Assembly: GCF_002871795.1 (NCBI RefSeq)
Contig: NZ_PNHL01000001.1
Coordinates: 73,803 to 137,802 of the forward strand
Source: Brachybacterium sp. UMB0905
GTDB lineage: Bacteria > Actinomycetota > Actinomycetes > Actinomycetales > Dermabacteraceae
DNA: 64,000 nucleotides
Reading direction: 5' to 3'
In this document: positions 25,150 through 34,626 of the stretch, piece by piece
Numbering within the stretch: position 1 is the first letter of the stretch
Layout of the letters: every line of letters starts with the position of its first letter
The notes under the pieces: generated by a model
The model's input: only the letters and a program-made list of their open reading frames with translations
Databases searched by the model: none
What the model was told of the DNA's origin: nothing
Position numbers and translations under genes: made by a program

Positions 25150-25578
25150 ATGATGAGCGAGGGCGAGGAGTGGACCCGCAAGCGCCATGAGGTGTTCGCC
25201 GCCAAGGAGCAGGCACTCAAGGCCGCACGCGAGCAGGAGCATGAGCAGGCCACGGCGATGATCCGCGAGGCTGCTGCGCAGTTCGAGGCCGCCGGGATCC
25301 CGGCTCGGCCGCTGCGCGCTCGACCCTTCCGTGGCTCCGGCACCATCCGCACCTCCCTGCACGGCTGGTACCTCAAGCACGATCGCACTCTCGCGGTGGA
25401 TGCCGAGGGCCGGTACTACGTGATGCGAGTGGACGGCGGGCTGCTGAATCGTCTGCGCGGCGCCGATCCGGAGCCGAGCCCCGCCCCGCTCGTGGTGGGA
25501 CGCGGGGCGCGGGACGGAGACACCTTCCGCCTGGAGGATCTGCTGCAGATGCGGCTCGAGGACCCGGTGACACCATGA
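25150..25578 (+). CDS. Hypothetical protein (142 aa)
   Basis: No family is recognised. Residues about 5-45 form a charged amphipathic helix rich in Glu, Lys and Ala (RKRHEVFAAKEQALKAAREQ), likely a coiled coil. The rest looks beta-rich (GWYLKHDRTLAVDAEGRYYVMRV). The start is 25150 or 25153, with GGAG close upstream; the longer frame from 25000 is a low-complexity artefact. Its stop overlaps the next start (ATGA), so it probably works with or is coupled to the FUSC-type membrane protein. Confidence 0.75.
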   Translation: MMSEGEEWTRKRHEVFAAKEQALKAAREQEHEQATAMIREAAAQFEAAGIPARPLRARPFRGSGTIRTSLHGWYLKHDRTLAVDAEGRYYVMRVDGGLLNRLRGADPEPSPAPLVVGRGARDGDTFRLEDLLQMRLEDPVTP

Positions 25579-27053
25579 GCAGCCCCACACCCACCGACCC
25601 GATCCCGACGCCAGCGGGCGCGTCAGCCGATGCATCATCCCCGGACGGAGCGCCTCCCGCAGACTCCACCTCCACGGGATCGACGCCCACGGGCTCGACG
25701 CCCGCGGGGTCACCGCCCACCGGCGGCAGCGCCACGTCGGCCACCGGCGGCACGTCGACCGGCCCCACCCCCACCGTGACCGCCCCGATCCCGCTGCCGG
25801 ACCGGGCCCGCGCCGCGGTGCGCACCTGGTTCTGGGACGGGCTGGGGCGCGGTCGCAATGATGCGCTGACCGTGCTCCGGGCGGCGCTCGCTGCGGCGCT
25901 CGCCTACTTCGTCTCCGGGCTCGTGTGGGGCCACGAGCACCCGTTCTTCTCCTCGATCGTCGCGTTCATCATCATCGGCTTCGGCATCGAGAAGAAGATG
26001 CGCAAGGTCGTGGACATGGCCTTCGGGGTGATGGTGGGGGTGCTGCTGGGCGAGCTGGCGCGCGGCCTCATCGGCTCCGGGACCTGGCAGATCCTCGTCA
26101 CCATTCTCGTCGCGGGGATGCTCGCGCGGTTCATCGACTCCTCGGTGCTGTTCGGCTTCCAGGTCTCCATCCAGTCGCTGCTGGTGATGATCATGCCGGT
26201 CACGCCCGAGATGACGCCCGGGGGGCGGGTGCTGGATGCGCTGACCGGGGTGAGCGTGGCGATCATCGTGCACCTGCTGCTGTCCGGGGATCCGCGGCGT
26301 CTGCAGTCCCGCGCCGCGAAGGCGTTCTACCGAGAGCTCGAGGACTGCCTGGCCTCCCTCGCTCTCGCCGCCCGCAGCGGCGAGAACGCGGTGGCGCGGG
26401 CGGCGCTGCGGGCGCTGCGCAACGTCTCCCAGAAATACACCGACCAGTGGAAGCTCGCCAACGACGTCGCCAACGAGATGGCGACCTTCTCCCCCTCCGG
26501 GCTGCGGCATGCCGATGATGTGGGGCGCCTGGCGCACCTGCTGATCGGCTCTGACCGGGCGATGCGGAACATGCGGATGATCGCCCGGCGCGAGGTGGAG
26601 TTCCTCGAGGCCGTGGGCGGGGATGCACACTCCACCCTGGCCGATGCGCTGCTCGCGGCCCGCGATGCCGTCACCGAGCTCAGCAACGCCGTGTCCCACC
26701 GGGACGTGGACTTCACCGAGGCACGGCGCCGGCTGCGGCTGTTCAGCTCCTACCTCACGCCGGAGATGCTGCTGCGCAACGACGAGGGGCTGCGTCCCGG
26801 TCGGGCCGGCCACTTCGAAGGCGTGACGCTCACGATCCAGCTGCGCTCGCTCGCGATCGACCTGCTGCAGGCCACGGGGCTCACCGCGGCGGAGGCCAAG
26901 CGCTTCCTGCCCAGCCTCGTGGTCGCGGCCGACGGCGATGCGATCGGGCCGCGACCGCTGACCCAGGAGATGCGCGCGCTCGAACCGCCCGCGACCACCG
27001 AGGCGATCGAGCTGCTGATCACCGACCGCTCCGACCCCAGCCGCCACAGCTGA
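25575..27053 (+). CDS. FUSC/aromatic acid exporter-type membrane protein
   Basis: A 492-residue protein. Residues 1-75 are a Ser/Thr/Pro/Gly repeat tail; about six helices follow (RNDALTVLRAALAAALAYFVSG, FFSSIVAFIIIGFGIEKKMRKVVD, MAFGVMVGVLLGELARGL), then a long cytoplasmic helical domain. This is the half-size FUSC/ArAE layout found in Actinobacteria. These proteins are thought to export aromatic acids or other compounds; the substrate is unknown. It overlaps the preceding gene by four bases. Confidence 0.8.
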   Translation: MSSPTPTDPIPTPAGASADASSPDGAPPADSTSTGSTPTGSTPAGSPPTGGSATSATGGTSTGPTPTVTAPIPLPDRARAAVRTWFWDGLGRGRNDALTVLRAALAAALAYFVSGLVWGHEHPFFSSIVAFIIIGFGIEKKMRKVVDMAFGVMVGVLLGELARGLIGSGTWQILVTILVAGMLARFIDSSVLFGFQVSIQSLLVMIMPVTPEMTPGGRVLDALTGVSVAIIVHLLLSGDPRRLQSRAAKAFYRELEDCLASLALAARSGENAVARAALRALRNVSQKYTDQWKLANDVANEMATFSPSGLRHADDVGRLAHLLIGSDRAMRNMRMIARREVEFLEAVGGDAHSTLADALLAARDAVTELSNAVSHRDVDFTEARRRLRLFSSYLTPEMLLRNDEGLRPGRAGHFEGVTLTIQLRSLAIDLLQATGLTAAEAKRFLPSLVVAADGDAIGPRPLTQEMRALEPPATTEAIELLITDRSDPSRHS

Positions 27054-27175
27054 GCGGGGTGCCGGGGCGCGGCGTCGGGGCGCGGCTGAGCGGGAGTCGG
27101 AGCGCGGCGGCAGTGCCGAGGCGGCGGGGCGCGGCGCAGCGTCGGGCGTCCAGCTCGGTTCCGTATCCTGGCCCG

Positions 27176-27493
27176 ATGATCGCCCTCATCCAGATGTGGA
27201 TCTTCGTCGTGCTGTCCCTCGCGCTGCTGGCCGTGGAGATCTGGGCGCTGATCAACGCGCTGCGCTTCCGGCCCGACGCCTATATCGCCGCAGGCAAGCG
27301 CACCAAGACCTTCTGGGGAATCCTCACCGGCGTGGCCGTGCTGCTGGGCTTTTTGTCGCTGCCCTACCCCGTGGGTCGCGGCGGGTCGATGCTGTTCATG
27401 CTGGCCGGGATCATCATCGCCGGCATCTTCCTGGCCGACGTGCTGCCTGCGCTCAAGCACGTCATGGGCCGCGCCCAGGGCCACCGCTACTGA
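27176..27493 (+). CDS. DUF2516 family membrane protein
   Basis: A 105-residue protein with three helices: LIQMWIFVVLSLALLAVEIWALINAL, FWGILTGVAVLLGFLS and SMLFMLAGIIIAGIFLADVLP. RFRPDAYIAAGKRTKTFW between helices 1 and 2 is typical of DUF2516. The start at 27176 has TATCCT six bases upstream, consistent with leaderless transcription. The family is confined to Actinobacteria and its function is not known. Confidence 0.85.
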   Translation: MIALIQMWIFVVLSLALLAVEIWALINALRFRPDAYIAAGKRTKTFWGILTGVAVLLGFLSLPYPVGRGGSMLFMLAGIIIAGIFLADVLPALKHVMGRAQGHRY

Positions 27494-27560
27494 CGCCCGG
27501 GCGCTGACCCGCCCAGCCCAGCCCCGTCGGCCCCCTGCCCCGTCTCGTCGGCCCTATTCC

Positions 27561-27619
27561 GCAAATGTGAGATCCCGAGGCATGCCGGTGCCGAACATGC
27601 CACGGCACCTCACATTTGC
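27561..27619. repeat. 59-bp palindrome (element B) upstream of the DUF559 gene
   Basis: Two 24-base arms (21 of 24 paired) starting GCAAATGTGAG and closing with GGCATG flank an 11-base loop that ends CGAA. It lies downstream of the DUF2516 gene and may act as its terminator. About 45 of its 59 bases match the palindrome at 29090. Confidence 0.9.
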
Positions 27620-27679
27620 AGCGGCATCTGGCATGCGCGGCGGCACCTCACATTTGCAGCGGCATCTGGCATGCGCGGC
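27604..27679. repeat. 38-bp tandem duplication at the edge of element B
   Basis: Two exact copies (27604-27641, 27642-27679) begin GGCACCTCACATTTGC, the right arm of element B, and continue with GGCATCTGGCATGCGCGGC. The copies therefore repeat a half-palindrome. Confidence 0.9.
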
Positions 27680-27690
27680 GGCGTGAACCC

Positions 27691-27776
27691 CACGACCTCT
27701 CCTCCACAACGGCCCGTCATCCACACCTCGCCTGTGCCCGCTGCACGGTGTGCGCCGCGTCCGGCACTATCCGGGC
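27691..27776 (+). promoter_or_regulatory. Promoter of the DUF559 gene, shared box 1
   Basis: TCCTCCACA (27700-27708) and TCATCCACA (27717-27725) are direct repeats 17 bp apart. CACTAT (27765-27770) lies six bases before the ATG. Every spacing equals that in front of the tad operon (35767-35852); 29 of 35 bases across the box are the same. Confidence 0.75.
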
Positions 27777-28934
27777 ATGCGCCGTACTCCAATTCTCCAC
27801 GGAGCGCTCCTGCACCGAGAGCGCTGGATCGCGATGGGAATCTCCAGTCGGCGCCTGACCACGTCATTCGTGCGCATCTTTCCCGGTTTCCACACGCCCC
27901 ACGTATCCCCCGCGCACCTCGAGGACGTCTGCCGCGTCCTGCAGGAACAGGTCATCCCCGGTGCAGTCATCAGTCACACGACGGCCGCTGCGCTCTACGG
28001 GATTCCCTTGCCCTGGCATACCGACGGCGGCATCTCCCTTCTACGCACCACGTGGAGCGCCGGGCATGAGCGCACCACGCTGTTCCGGTCCCCCGGTCCA
28101 GCAGCACTGCGCGGGAGCGACGCCGACCTCGCGCGCTCCACGCCTGCGGATGCCCCGGACCTGTGCATCCCTCACCTGCACTGCACTGTTGCCCCAGGGG
28201 CGAATACCTCAGCCGGTCCTCGGGTCACGGTGCACCGGACGCTGGATCACATGTCTCGCACCCGAGACGGGCTGCGCATCCCCGCCCCCGGCCAGATGCT
28301 GCTCGAGCTCGCGCTGCTGCTGCCGCACGAGGATGTGGTGATCGCGCTGGACCATGTGCTGGGGCCGACGACACCATTCGGGCATCTCACGCGAGAAGAG
28401 TTGCGCGATCGCCTGGAGCCGTACCTGGGGCGCCGGGGTGGCCGTCGGCTCCTCACGGCGCTGGATGATGCGCGGGAGGGCGTCGAGTCCCCCGGTGAGA
28501 CGCGCACCCGTCTGCTGCTGACTCGGGCCGGGTTCCCAGAGCCGACGATCAACCTGCCGGTCACGGACCCGGACACCGGCCGGCCGCGCCGGCTGGACCT
28601 GGCCTTTGAGGATCTACAGGTCGCGATCGAGTATGACGGCGATTGGCACCGTGAGCAGGACGTGTGGCGCGAGGACCACGCCCGACAAGACTCCCTGGAG
28701 TCGGTGGGCTGGGCCTTTCGCAGGCTCAACGCCGGGGACCTCGCGCAGCCCGAGCGTTTCCTGGATGCGCTGCGCCGCACCATGCTCGCCCGGGGCGGGA
28801 ACGTCCCCGCGCGCAGTCGCTGGGCCGACGGGGCGCTGACCCCGGGAGCGGTGCGTGCCCGAGAGCACGCCGCTCGGCGCCGAGGTGCGTCGGGTCGCAA
28901 CGTGAGCGCACGGGCCCAGCGCCGAGCTGCTTGA
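27777..28934 (+). CDS. AbiEi-like / DUF559 (Vsr-type nuclease fold) protein
   Basis: A 385-residue protein of the actinobacterial family that joins an N-terminal AbiEi-type winged-helix region (SSRRLTTSFVRIFPGFH, then VISHTTAAALYGIPLP) to a C-terminal DUF559 domain. The PD-(D/E)xK core is visible as RRLDLAFEDLQVAIEYDGDWHR (about residues 272-293), with Asp, Glu and the following acidic residues as likely metal ligands. The tail of about 50 residues is Arg/Ala-rich. Such proteins are assumed to be DNA nucleases related to Vsr, but their role is unproven. I chose ATG 27777 because it matches the tad promoter geometry exactly. Palindromes lie on both sides. Confidence 0.8.
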   Translation: MRRTPILHGALLHRERWIAMGISSRRLTTSFVRIFPGFHTPHVSPAHLEDVCRVLQEQVIPGAVISHTTAAALYGIPLPWHTDGGISLLRTTWSAGHERTTLFRSPGPAALRGSDADLARSTPADAPDLCIPHLHCTVAPGANTSAGPRVTVHRTLDHMSRTRDGLRIPAPGQMLLELALLLPHEDVVIALDHVLGPTTPFGHLTREELRDRLEPYLGRRGGRRLLTALDDAREGVESPGETRTRLLLTRAGFPEPTINLPVTDPDTGRPRRLDLAFEDLQVAIEYDGDWHREQDVWREDHARQDSLESVGWAFRRLNAGDLAQPERFLDALRRTMLARGGNVPARSRWADGALTPGAVRAREHAARRRGASGRNVSARAQRRAA

Positions 28935-29011
28935 GCCGCGGCCCCTGCCGACGGCGGGCCTGCCCCTTCCGCCCGGCCACCGCCCCACCCCGCAGCGCCG
29001 CCTACCGCCCA

Positions 29012-29061
29012 CCCCGCGGCCCGCGGGCCTACTCCGCCCCGCGGCCCGCGGACCTGCTCTG
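29012..29061. repeat. 25-bp direct repeat, two copies
   Basis: Two units begin CCCCGCGGCCCGCGG and differ at a few positions after that (29012-29036, 29037-29061). Confidence 0.75.
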
Positions 29062-29089
29062 CCGCCCCACCCCGCAGCGGCCACACCCT

Positions 29090-29148
29090 GCAAATGTCAG
29101 ATCCGGTGGCATGCCCGGCACGAACATGCCACCGGATCCGACATTTGC
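29090..29148. repeat. 59-bp palindrome (element C) downstream of the DUF559 gene
   Basis: Arms of 24 bases (23 of 24 paired) start GCAAATGTC and close GGTGGCATG; the loop is 11 bases ending CGAA. Same length, arm ends and loop as element B. The pair brackets one gene. Confidence 0.93.
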
Positions 29149-29167
29149 GCATTTGGGCCGGGTCTGC

Positions 29168-29214
29168 GCACGCAGAAGCGCCCGCCCTGCACAGGCAGGA
29201 CGGGCGCTTCGTGC
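29168..29214. terminator. Bidirectional terminator between the DUF559 gene and fba
   Basis: AAGCGCCCGCCCTGC and GGCAGGACGGGCGCTT pair across three bases, with an outer GCACG/CGTGC stem. It lies between convergent genes, so it can end transcripts from both sides. Confidence 0.8.
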
Positions 29215-29294
29215 GAACAGGCGCTTCCGGTGCGCTCAGGCGCGCGGGCTTCTCAGGTCACGGCCAGCTCAGGCCCCGGCGCCGTGCGCTCGGG

Positions 29295-30323
<1,029 letters not shown>

Positions 30324-30487
30324 CGGGCGTGTCTCCTTCGTGGAAAAACGGTCAGGGGCGACCCGTGTCACGCGCACCGCACCGACTACTCGGTGAGGCA
30401 CCGTCGTCGGGGTCGATCATCCTCCACCATCCTCCCACATCGGCGACCGCTGCACCCCTGCCTGAGGTCCTGGCCCAGCGGTGCGCT

Positions 30488-30630
30488 AGGGGCGTGTCTT
30501 CTAACCTTGTGGTGGTCCTTGGTGTGTCGGTGGGCGGATGAGCTGGCAAGGCATGTTGTCCGACGCCCAGTGGGGATTGATCGAGCCGTTGCTCCCGGCT
30601 CGTTGGTGCGGACGACGAGGGCGTCCGCAC
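30488..30630 (+). pseudogene. Remnant of an IS5-family transposase (5' end only)
   Basis: The frame from 30538 begins MSWQGMLSDAQWGLIEPLLP and continues GRRGRPH, the conserved N-terminus of IS5-type (DDE) transposases. It stops matching after about 31 residues, exactly where the trmH stop codon begins. The upstream sequence (GGGGCGTGTCTTCTAACC at about 30488) looks like the IS left end. About 140 bases remain, so no active element is present. Insertion followed by deletion is the simplest history. Confidence 0.75.
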
Positions 30631-31323
30631 TCAGGCCAGCGGGCCCTCCGGGATGTCCGCGTGCTGCACCACCCAGGTGTGCAGGGCGATCGCTGCGGCG
30701 GCCGCGACGTTGATGGAGCGGGTGGAGCCGAACTGGGTGATGCCGACGGTGAGGTCCGCGGCGTCGAGGATCTCGGGGCTGAGTCCGGGGCCTTCCTGCC
30801 CCACCACGAGCACGGCGTCGCGCGGCAGGGTGGTGTGTTCGATGGGCTGTGCGCCGGGCACGATGTCGAGCGCGACAACGGGCCTGCCCTGCTCGCGCGC
30901 CCAGGCCAGGAAGTGCGCGGCGTCGGGGTGGTGGATCTCGTGCTGGTAGCGGTCGGTGACCATGGCGCCGCGGCGGTTCCAGCGGCGGCGTCCGATGATG
31001 TGGAAGGCGCCGACGTTCATGGCGTTGGCGGTGCGGACGATGGAGCCGATGTTCGCGTCGTGCTCAAGATTCTCGATCGCGACGTGCAGGGGGTGCCGAC
31101 GGGTGTCGAGCTCGGCGATGATCGCCTCGCGTCGCCAGTACCGGTAGTGGTCCTGGACGTTGCGGCGGTCGCCGTGGGCGAGCAGCTCGGGGTCCAGGCG
31201 GGGGTCGTCCGGCCAGGGCTCGGGATGGGGGCCGACGCCGACCTCCCGGCCTGCGCTCGTCTCCCGGTCCGCACTCGTCTCCCGGCCCGCGCGCTCTTTG
31301 CGGCCCGCTGCCGCGCTGCTCAC
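30631..31323 (-). CDS. TrmH-family RNA 2'-O-methyltransferase
   Basis: A SPOUT methyltransferase of 230 residues. NLEHDANIGSIVRTANAMNVGAF is motif 1, VVGQEGPGLSPEIL motif 2, and FGSTRSINVAAAAAIALHTW motif 3, which together form the knotted SAM site. The target is a tRNA or rRNA ribose; which one cannot be read from sequence. The GTG start overlaps the dedA stop (GTGA). The first 35 residues are low complexity with ETSAGRE-like repeats. Its 3' end directly abuts an IS remnant but the domain looks complete. Confidence 0.9.
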   Translation of the reverse strand: MSSAAAGRKERAGRETSADRETSAGREVGVGPHPEPWPDDPRLDPELLAHGDRRNVQDHYRYWRREAIIAELDTRRHPLHVAIENLEHDANIGSIVRTANAMNVGAFHIIGRRRWNRRGAMVTDRYQHEIHHPDAAHFLAWAREQGRPVVALDIVPGAQPIEHTTLPRDAVLVVGQEGPGLSPEILDAADLTVGITQFGSTRSINVAAAAAIALHTWVVQHADIPEGPLA

Positions 31324-31988
31324 TCCTGCCTCCGCTCGAGCTCGTCCATGTGCTCCGCATCCGGGTCGGGCAGCCCCTGTGCGCGACGCCGCCGGTCGCG
31401 CAGCACCAGCTTGACGATGAACCAGATGATCGCGATCCCCAGCAGCACGTACACGACCGTGGAGATGATGTTCGTCCACGGCTCGATCGCCGTCCAGTTG
31501 TCCCCGAGGAAGAACCCGAGGGTGATGAACAGGGTGTTCCAGATGGCGCTGCCGAGCGCCGTGAGCAGCGTGAACATCCCGATCGGCATGGCATACAGCC
31601 CCGCGGGGATGGAGATCAGCGAGCGCACCCCGGGCACCATGCGGCCGAAGAAGATCGCCTTGCTGCCGTGCCGCTCCATGAACTGCACCGAGGAGTCGTA
31701 GTCCTCGACGTGGATCAGCGGCAGACGGATCACCAGGCGCCGCAGCCGCTCGGGCCCGAGCGCCCGGCCGATCCCGTACAGCAGCCACGCCCCTGCCACG
31801 CTGCCGGCCACGGACGCGAGCAGCATCAGCACGAAGGAGCTGCCGCCGCGCCCGGCGTCCACGCCCGCGAGCGGCAGCACCACCTCGGAGGGGATCGGCG
31901 GGAACACGTTCTCCAGCAGGATCAGCAGGAACACCCCGAGCGGCCCGAGGTCACCCATGATCTGCACGGCCCAGTCGACGATGTTCAT
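31320..31988 (-). CDS. DedA family membrane protein
   Basis: A 222-residue protein with the DedA signature: LGVFLLILLENVFPPIPSE near the N-terminus and FFGRMVPGVRSLISIPAGLY in the middle, with five to six helices. DedA proteins are thought to flip phospholipids or undecaprenyl phosphate. The start at 31988 follows AAGGGAGAG. It is translationally coupled to the trmH-type gene that follows. Confidence 0.92.
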   Translation of the reverse strand: MNIVDWAVQIMGDLGPLGVFLLILLENVFPPIPSEVVLPLAGVDAGRGGSSFVLMLLASVAGSVAGAWLLYGIGRALGPERLRRLVIRLPLIHVEDYDSSVQFMERHGSKAIFFGRMVPGVRSLISIPAGLYAMPIGMFTLLTALGSAIWNTLFITLGFFLGDNWTAIEPWTNIISTVVYVLLGIAIIWFIVKLVLRDRRRRAQGLPDPDAEHMDELERRQE

Positions 31989-32100
31989 GTTCTCTCCCTT
32001 GCGCCGCGGCGGGGCGCTGCGGCATCGGGACGCTACCACCCGCCCCGTCCTCCCGGTCGCATCGGTGACCTGGGACACGCCCGCGGTCTACCCTGTGCGC

Positions 32101-33033
32101 ATGACCTTCAACCCGAACGCGGAGATCCGCTCCGACAACGTCTCAGCTTCCGGTGGCGGGGGCGGTTTCCGTCCGCGCGGTGGGGGCCTGCCCGGTGGCG
32201 GTGGCCTGAAGATCGGCGGCGCCGGCGGCTGCGTGCTGCTGGTGGTCATCCTCATCTTCACGCTGCTGGGCGGCAATCCGCTGGATCTGCTGGGTGGCGG
32301 GCCGCAGCCGGCTCCGGCCCCGCAGGCGCAGGAGGGTGAGGGCCTGGAGCACTGCCAGACCGGCGCCGATGCGAATGAGCACGACGACTGCCTGGTGCAG
32401 GCCACGATCGAGTCCGCGGATTCGCTGTGGGAGAGCCTCGCCCCGGAGGCGGGCATCGACTTCGACTACCCCTCGGGGGTCATCTTCGAGCAGGGCGTGC
32501 AGACCGGCTGCGGCGGCGCCACCTCGGACGTCGGCCCCTTCTACTGCCCGGCCGACCAGACCATCTACGTGGATGTCACGTTCTTCGATGCTCTGAGCGG
32601 TCAGCTGGGTGCCGATGGTGGGCAGTTGGCGAAGATGTACGTCGTCGCCCACGAGTACGGGCACCACATCCAGTACCGGGCCGGGACGATGCAGAGAATC
32701 GACCGGGAGGCCACCGGTGAGCAGTCCGATGGGGTGCGGCTGGAGCTGCAAGCGGACTGCTACGCGGGCGTGTGGGCATATCACGCCACCTCCACCACGG
32801 ATGATCAGGGGCAGGCGATGCTGCAGCCGCTGACGAAGGAAGACATCGACTCGGCGCTGTCGGCGGCGAGCGCGGTGGGCGATGACCACATCCAGGGTGA
32901 GGTCTCCGGTGGGGAAGTGCGCCCAGATACGTGGACGCACGGCTCCTCCGAGCAGCGCCGCCACTGGTTCACCACCGGCTATGAGGAGGGCACGGTCAAG
33001 GCGTGCGACACCTTCTCCGTGGATCAGGTCTGA
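32101..33033 (+). CDS. Neutral zinc metallopeptidase (YpfJ type), membrane anchored
   Basis: A 310-residue protein: Gly-rich cytoplasmic start, one transmembrane helix (CVLLVVILIFTLLGG, about residues 42-56), a Pro/Ala linker, then the extracellular domain with HEYGHH (about residue 184) and the third-ligand region LELQADCYAG. This is the family once called neutral zinc metallopeptidase or YpfJ. The start has TACCCT six bases upstream (32089-32094). The last codons and the stop lie in a 20-bp duplication. Substrate unknown. Confidence 0.85.
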   Translation: MTFNPNAEIRSDNVSASGGGGGFRPRGGGLPGGGGLKIGGAGGCVLLVVILIFTLLGGNPLDLLGGGPQPAPAPQAQEGEGLEHCQTGADANEHDDCLVQATIESADSLWESLAPEAGIDFDYPSGVIFEQGVQTGCGGATSDVGPFYCPADQTIYVDVTFFDALSGQLGADGGQLAKMYVVAHEYGHHIQYRAGTMQRIDREATGEQSDGVRLELQADCYAGVWAYHATSTTDDQGQAMLQPLTKEDIDSALSAASAVGDDHIQGEVSGGEVRPDTWTHGSSEQRRHWFTTGYEEGTVKACDTFSVDQV

Positions 33034-33054
33034 GCTCCGTGGATCAGGTCTGAG
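33015..33054. repeat. 20-bp duplication over a stop codon
   Basis: Two exact tandem copies of CTCCGTGGATCAGGTCTGAG; the first contains the TGA of the metallopeptidase gene. A second in-frame-looking copy therefore follows the gene. Confidence 0.95.
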
Positions 33055-33081
33055 GGTAGGCGCCGCGCCGAGGCGCGCTGG

Positions 33082-33675
33082 TCAGATCTCCAGTTCGCTG
33101 ATGTCGTAGGCGGCGAGGTAGCGGTAGCCCGCCTGCTCGACGGCCTCACGGGAGGCATCCGAGCGATGGACGATCACGGCGACCGCGGCGATATCGGCCC
33201 CGGCCTCGGTGAGCGCCTCGCAGGCGGTGAGCACGCTGCCGCCGGTGGTCGAGGTGTCCTCCACGGCGATCACGCGTCGACCGGTGACGTCGGGCCCTTC
33301 GATCCGACGCTGCAGGCCGTGGGCCTTCGCGGCCTTGCGCACCACGAAGGCGTCAAGCCCGGTGGTGCGCGGATCAGCGGCGGAGGCGTGCAGGATCGAG
33401 GTGGCCACGGGGTCGGCGCCGAGGGTCAGCCCACCCACGGCCTGAACCCCGTCCAGGAGCCCTTCGCGGTCGAACAGGTCCAGCATGACGCGGCCGACCA
33501 GCGGGGCGGCCTCGTGGTGGAGGGTGATGCGGCGCAGATCCACGTAGTGATCCGCTTCCTGGCCGGAGGAGAGGATGACGTGGCCGCGCACCACGGCGAG
33601 ATCACGGATCAGCTCGCGCAGCCGCTCCCGGGCGGCATCGGAGGAGAGGGTCTGCGAGGCGGGGGCATTCGACAT
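33082..33675 (-). CDS. pyrE: Orotate phosphoribosyltransferase
   Basis: A 197-residue enzyme that makes OMP from orotate and PRPP in pyrimidine synthesis. The PRPP loop reads VIAVEDTSTTGGS (about residues 134-146). The N-terminal SSGQEADHYVDLRRITLHHEA fits the orotate-site region. The start has TACCCT seven bases upstream (33683-33688), a leaderless-type promoter. Away from the other pyr genes, it stands next to an SDR gene on the same strand. Confidence 0.93.
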   Translation of the reverse strand: MSNAPASQTLSSDAARERLRELIRDLAVVRGHVILSSGQEADHYVDLRRITLHHEAAPLVGRVMLDLFDREGLLDGVQAVGGLTLGADPVATSILHASAADPRTTGLDAFVVRKAAKAHGLQRRIEGPDVTGRRVIAVEDTSTTGGSVLTACEALTEAGADIAAVAVIVHRSDASREAVEQAGYRYLAAYDISELEI

Positions 33676-33698
33676 GGTCGCCAGGGTAATGCAGCGAC

Positions 33699-34553
33699 TC
33701 AGGCGTCCGGCTCGTCCTCGCGCTGCCAGGGGGCGTTCAGCTCTCGACGGGAGGCGCGGCGGCGGGAGCGGTGCACCGTGCGGGCCTGGAGGCGTCGGTA
33801 CCAGTTCGGGGAGGTGAGGGCCCGCACGAGGGGACGCGGGGCGATGCGGGAGACCTCGCCTGCGGTGCGGTACTTGACCGACGGGATCGACAGCACCGCC
33901 CCCTTGGCGGTGTCCTTGAGCGCCTGCTCCACCACATAGGGGGCTTTCAGCCAGGTCACGCGCGGCAGGCCCTCCATGTTCATGCTCGCCCGCTCATGGA
34001 ATTCGGTCTGCACGAAGCCGGGCAGCAGCGCGGTGGCGGTGACGCCGGTGCCCTTCAGCTCCATGGCGAGAGATTCGGTGAACACGGTGACCCAGCTCTT
34101 GGAGGCGGCGTAGGGCCCGGCGGTGGTGTAGCCGGCCAGGGAGGAGACGTTGAGGATGGCGCCACAGCGGCGCTGGACCATGGTGCGGGCGGCGGCGTGG
34201 GAGAGCACCAGGACGGCTCGCATGAGGGTGTCCATCTGGGCTTCGTGGTCCTCGATGCCGATCTCGAGGAAGCCGCCGCGCAGCCCGTAGCCGGCGTTGT
34301 TGACCAGCAGGTCCACACGGTCCACGGGGTCGGTGAGGCGGGTGGCGACGCGGTCGAGCTGCTCGCGATCCGAGAGATCGGCGCTCAGCACCTCGATGGT
34401 GACGTCGTGGACGTCACGGATCTGCTCGGCGACGGCCCGCAGTCGCGCGTCATCCCGCGAGACCAACACGAGATCATGCCCGGTGCCGGCGAGCTGCCAG
34501 GCGAATTCGAGCCCCAGCCCGGAGGTGGAGCCGGTGACCAGCGCGCGTGCCAT
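33699..34553 (-). CDS. Short-chain dehydrogenase/reductase
   Basis: A 284-residue SDR with TGSTSGLG at the N-terminus, NNAGYG, NVSSLAGYT and PYAASKS (Tyr-x3-Lys). The last 50 residues are an Arg-rich tail after the Rossmann fold. The start has TATGCT six bases upstream (34560-34565). It is divergent from xth across 73 bases. Members of this type often reduce acyl or steroid-like substrates, but the substrate here is unknown. Confidence 0.9.
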   Translation of the reverse strand: MARALVTGSTSGLGLEFAWQLAGTGHDLVLVSRDDARLRAVAEQIRDVHDVTIEVLSADLSDREQLDRVATRLTDPVDRVDLLVNNAGYGLRGGFLEIGIEDHEAQMDTLMRAVLVLSHAAARTMVQRRCGAILNVSSLAGYTTAGPYAASKSWVTVFTESLAMELKGTGVTATALLPGFVQTEFHERASMNMEGLPRVTWLKAPYVVEQALKDTAKGAVLSIPSVKYRTAGEVSRIAPRPLVRALTSPNWYRRLQARTVHRSRRRASRRELNAPWQREDEPDA

Positions 34554-34626
34554 GGCCGAAGCATACGACCGGCACTATCCGGGCGGGGTCCGATGGGCGC
34601 TGCACCGGGCCCGTAGGATCGAGCTC

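Larger units (their letters stand above)
28935..29294. other. Gene-free stretch between the DUF559 gene and fba
   Basis: No gene is seen in these 360 bases. They contain a 25-bp direct repeat, palindrome C and a strong hairpin, all listed separately. Confidence 0.7.
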
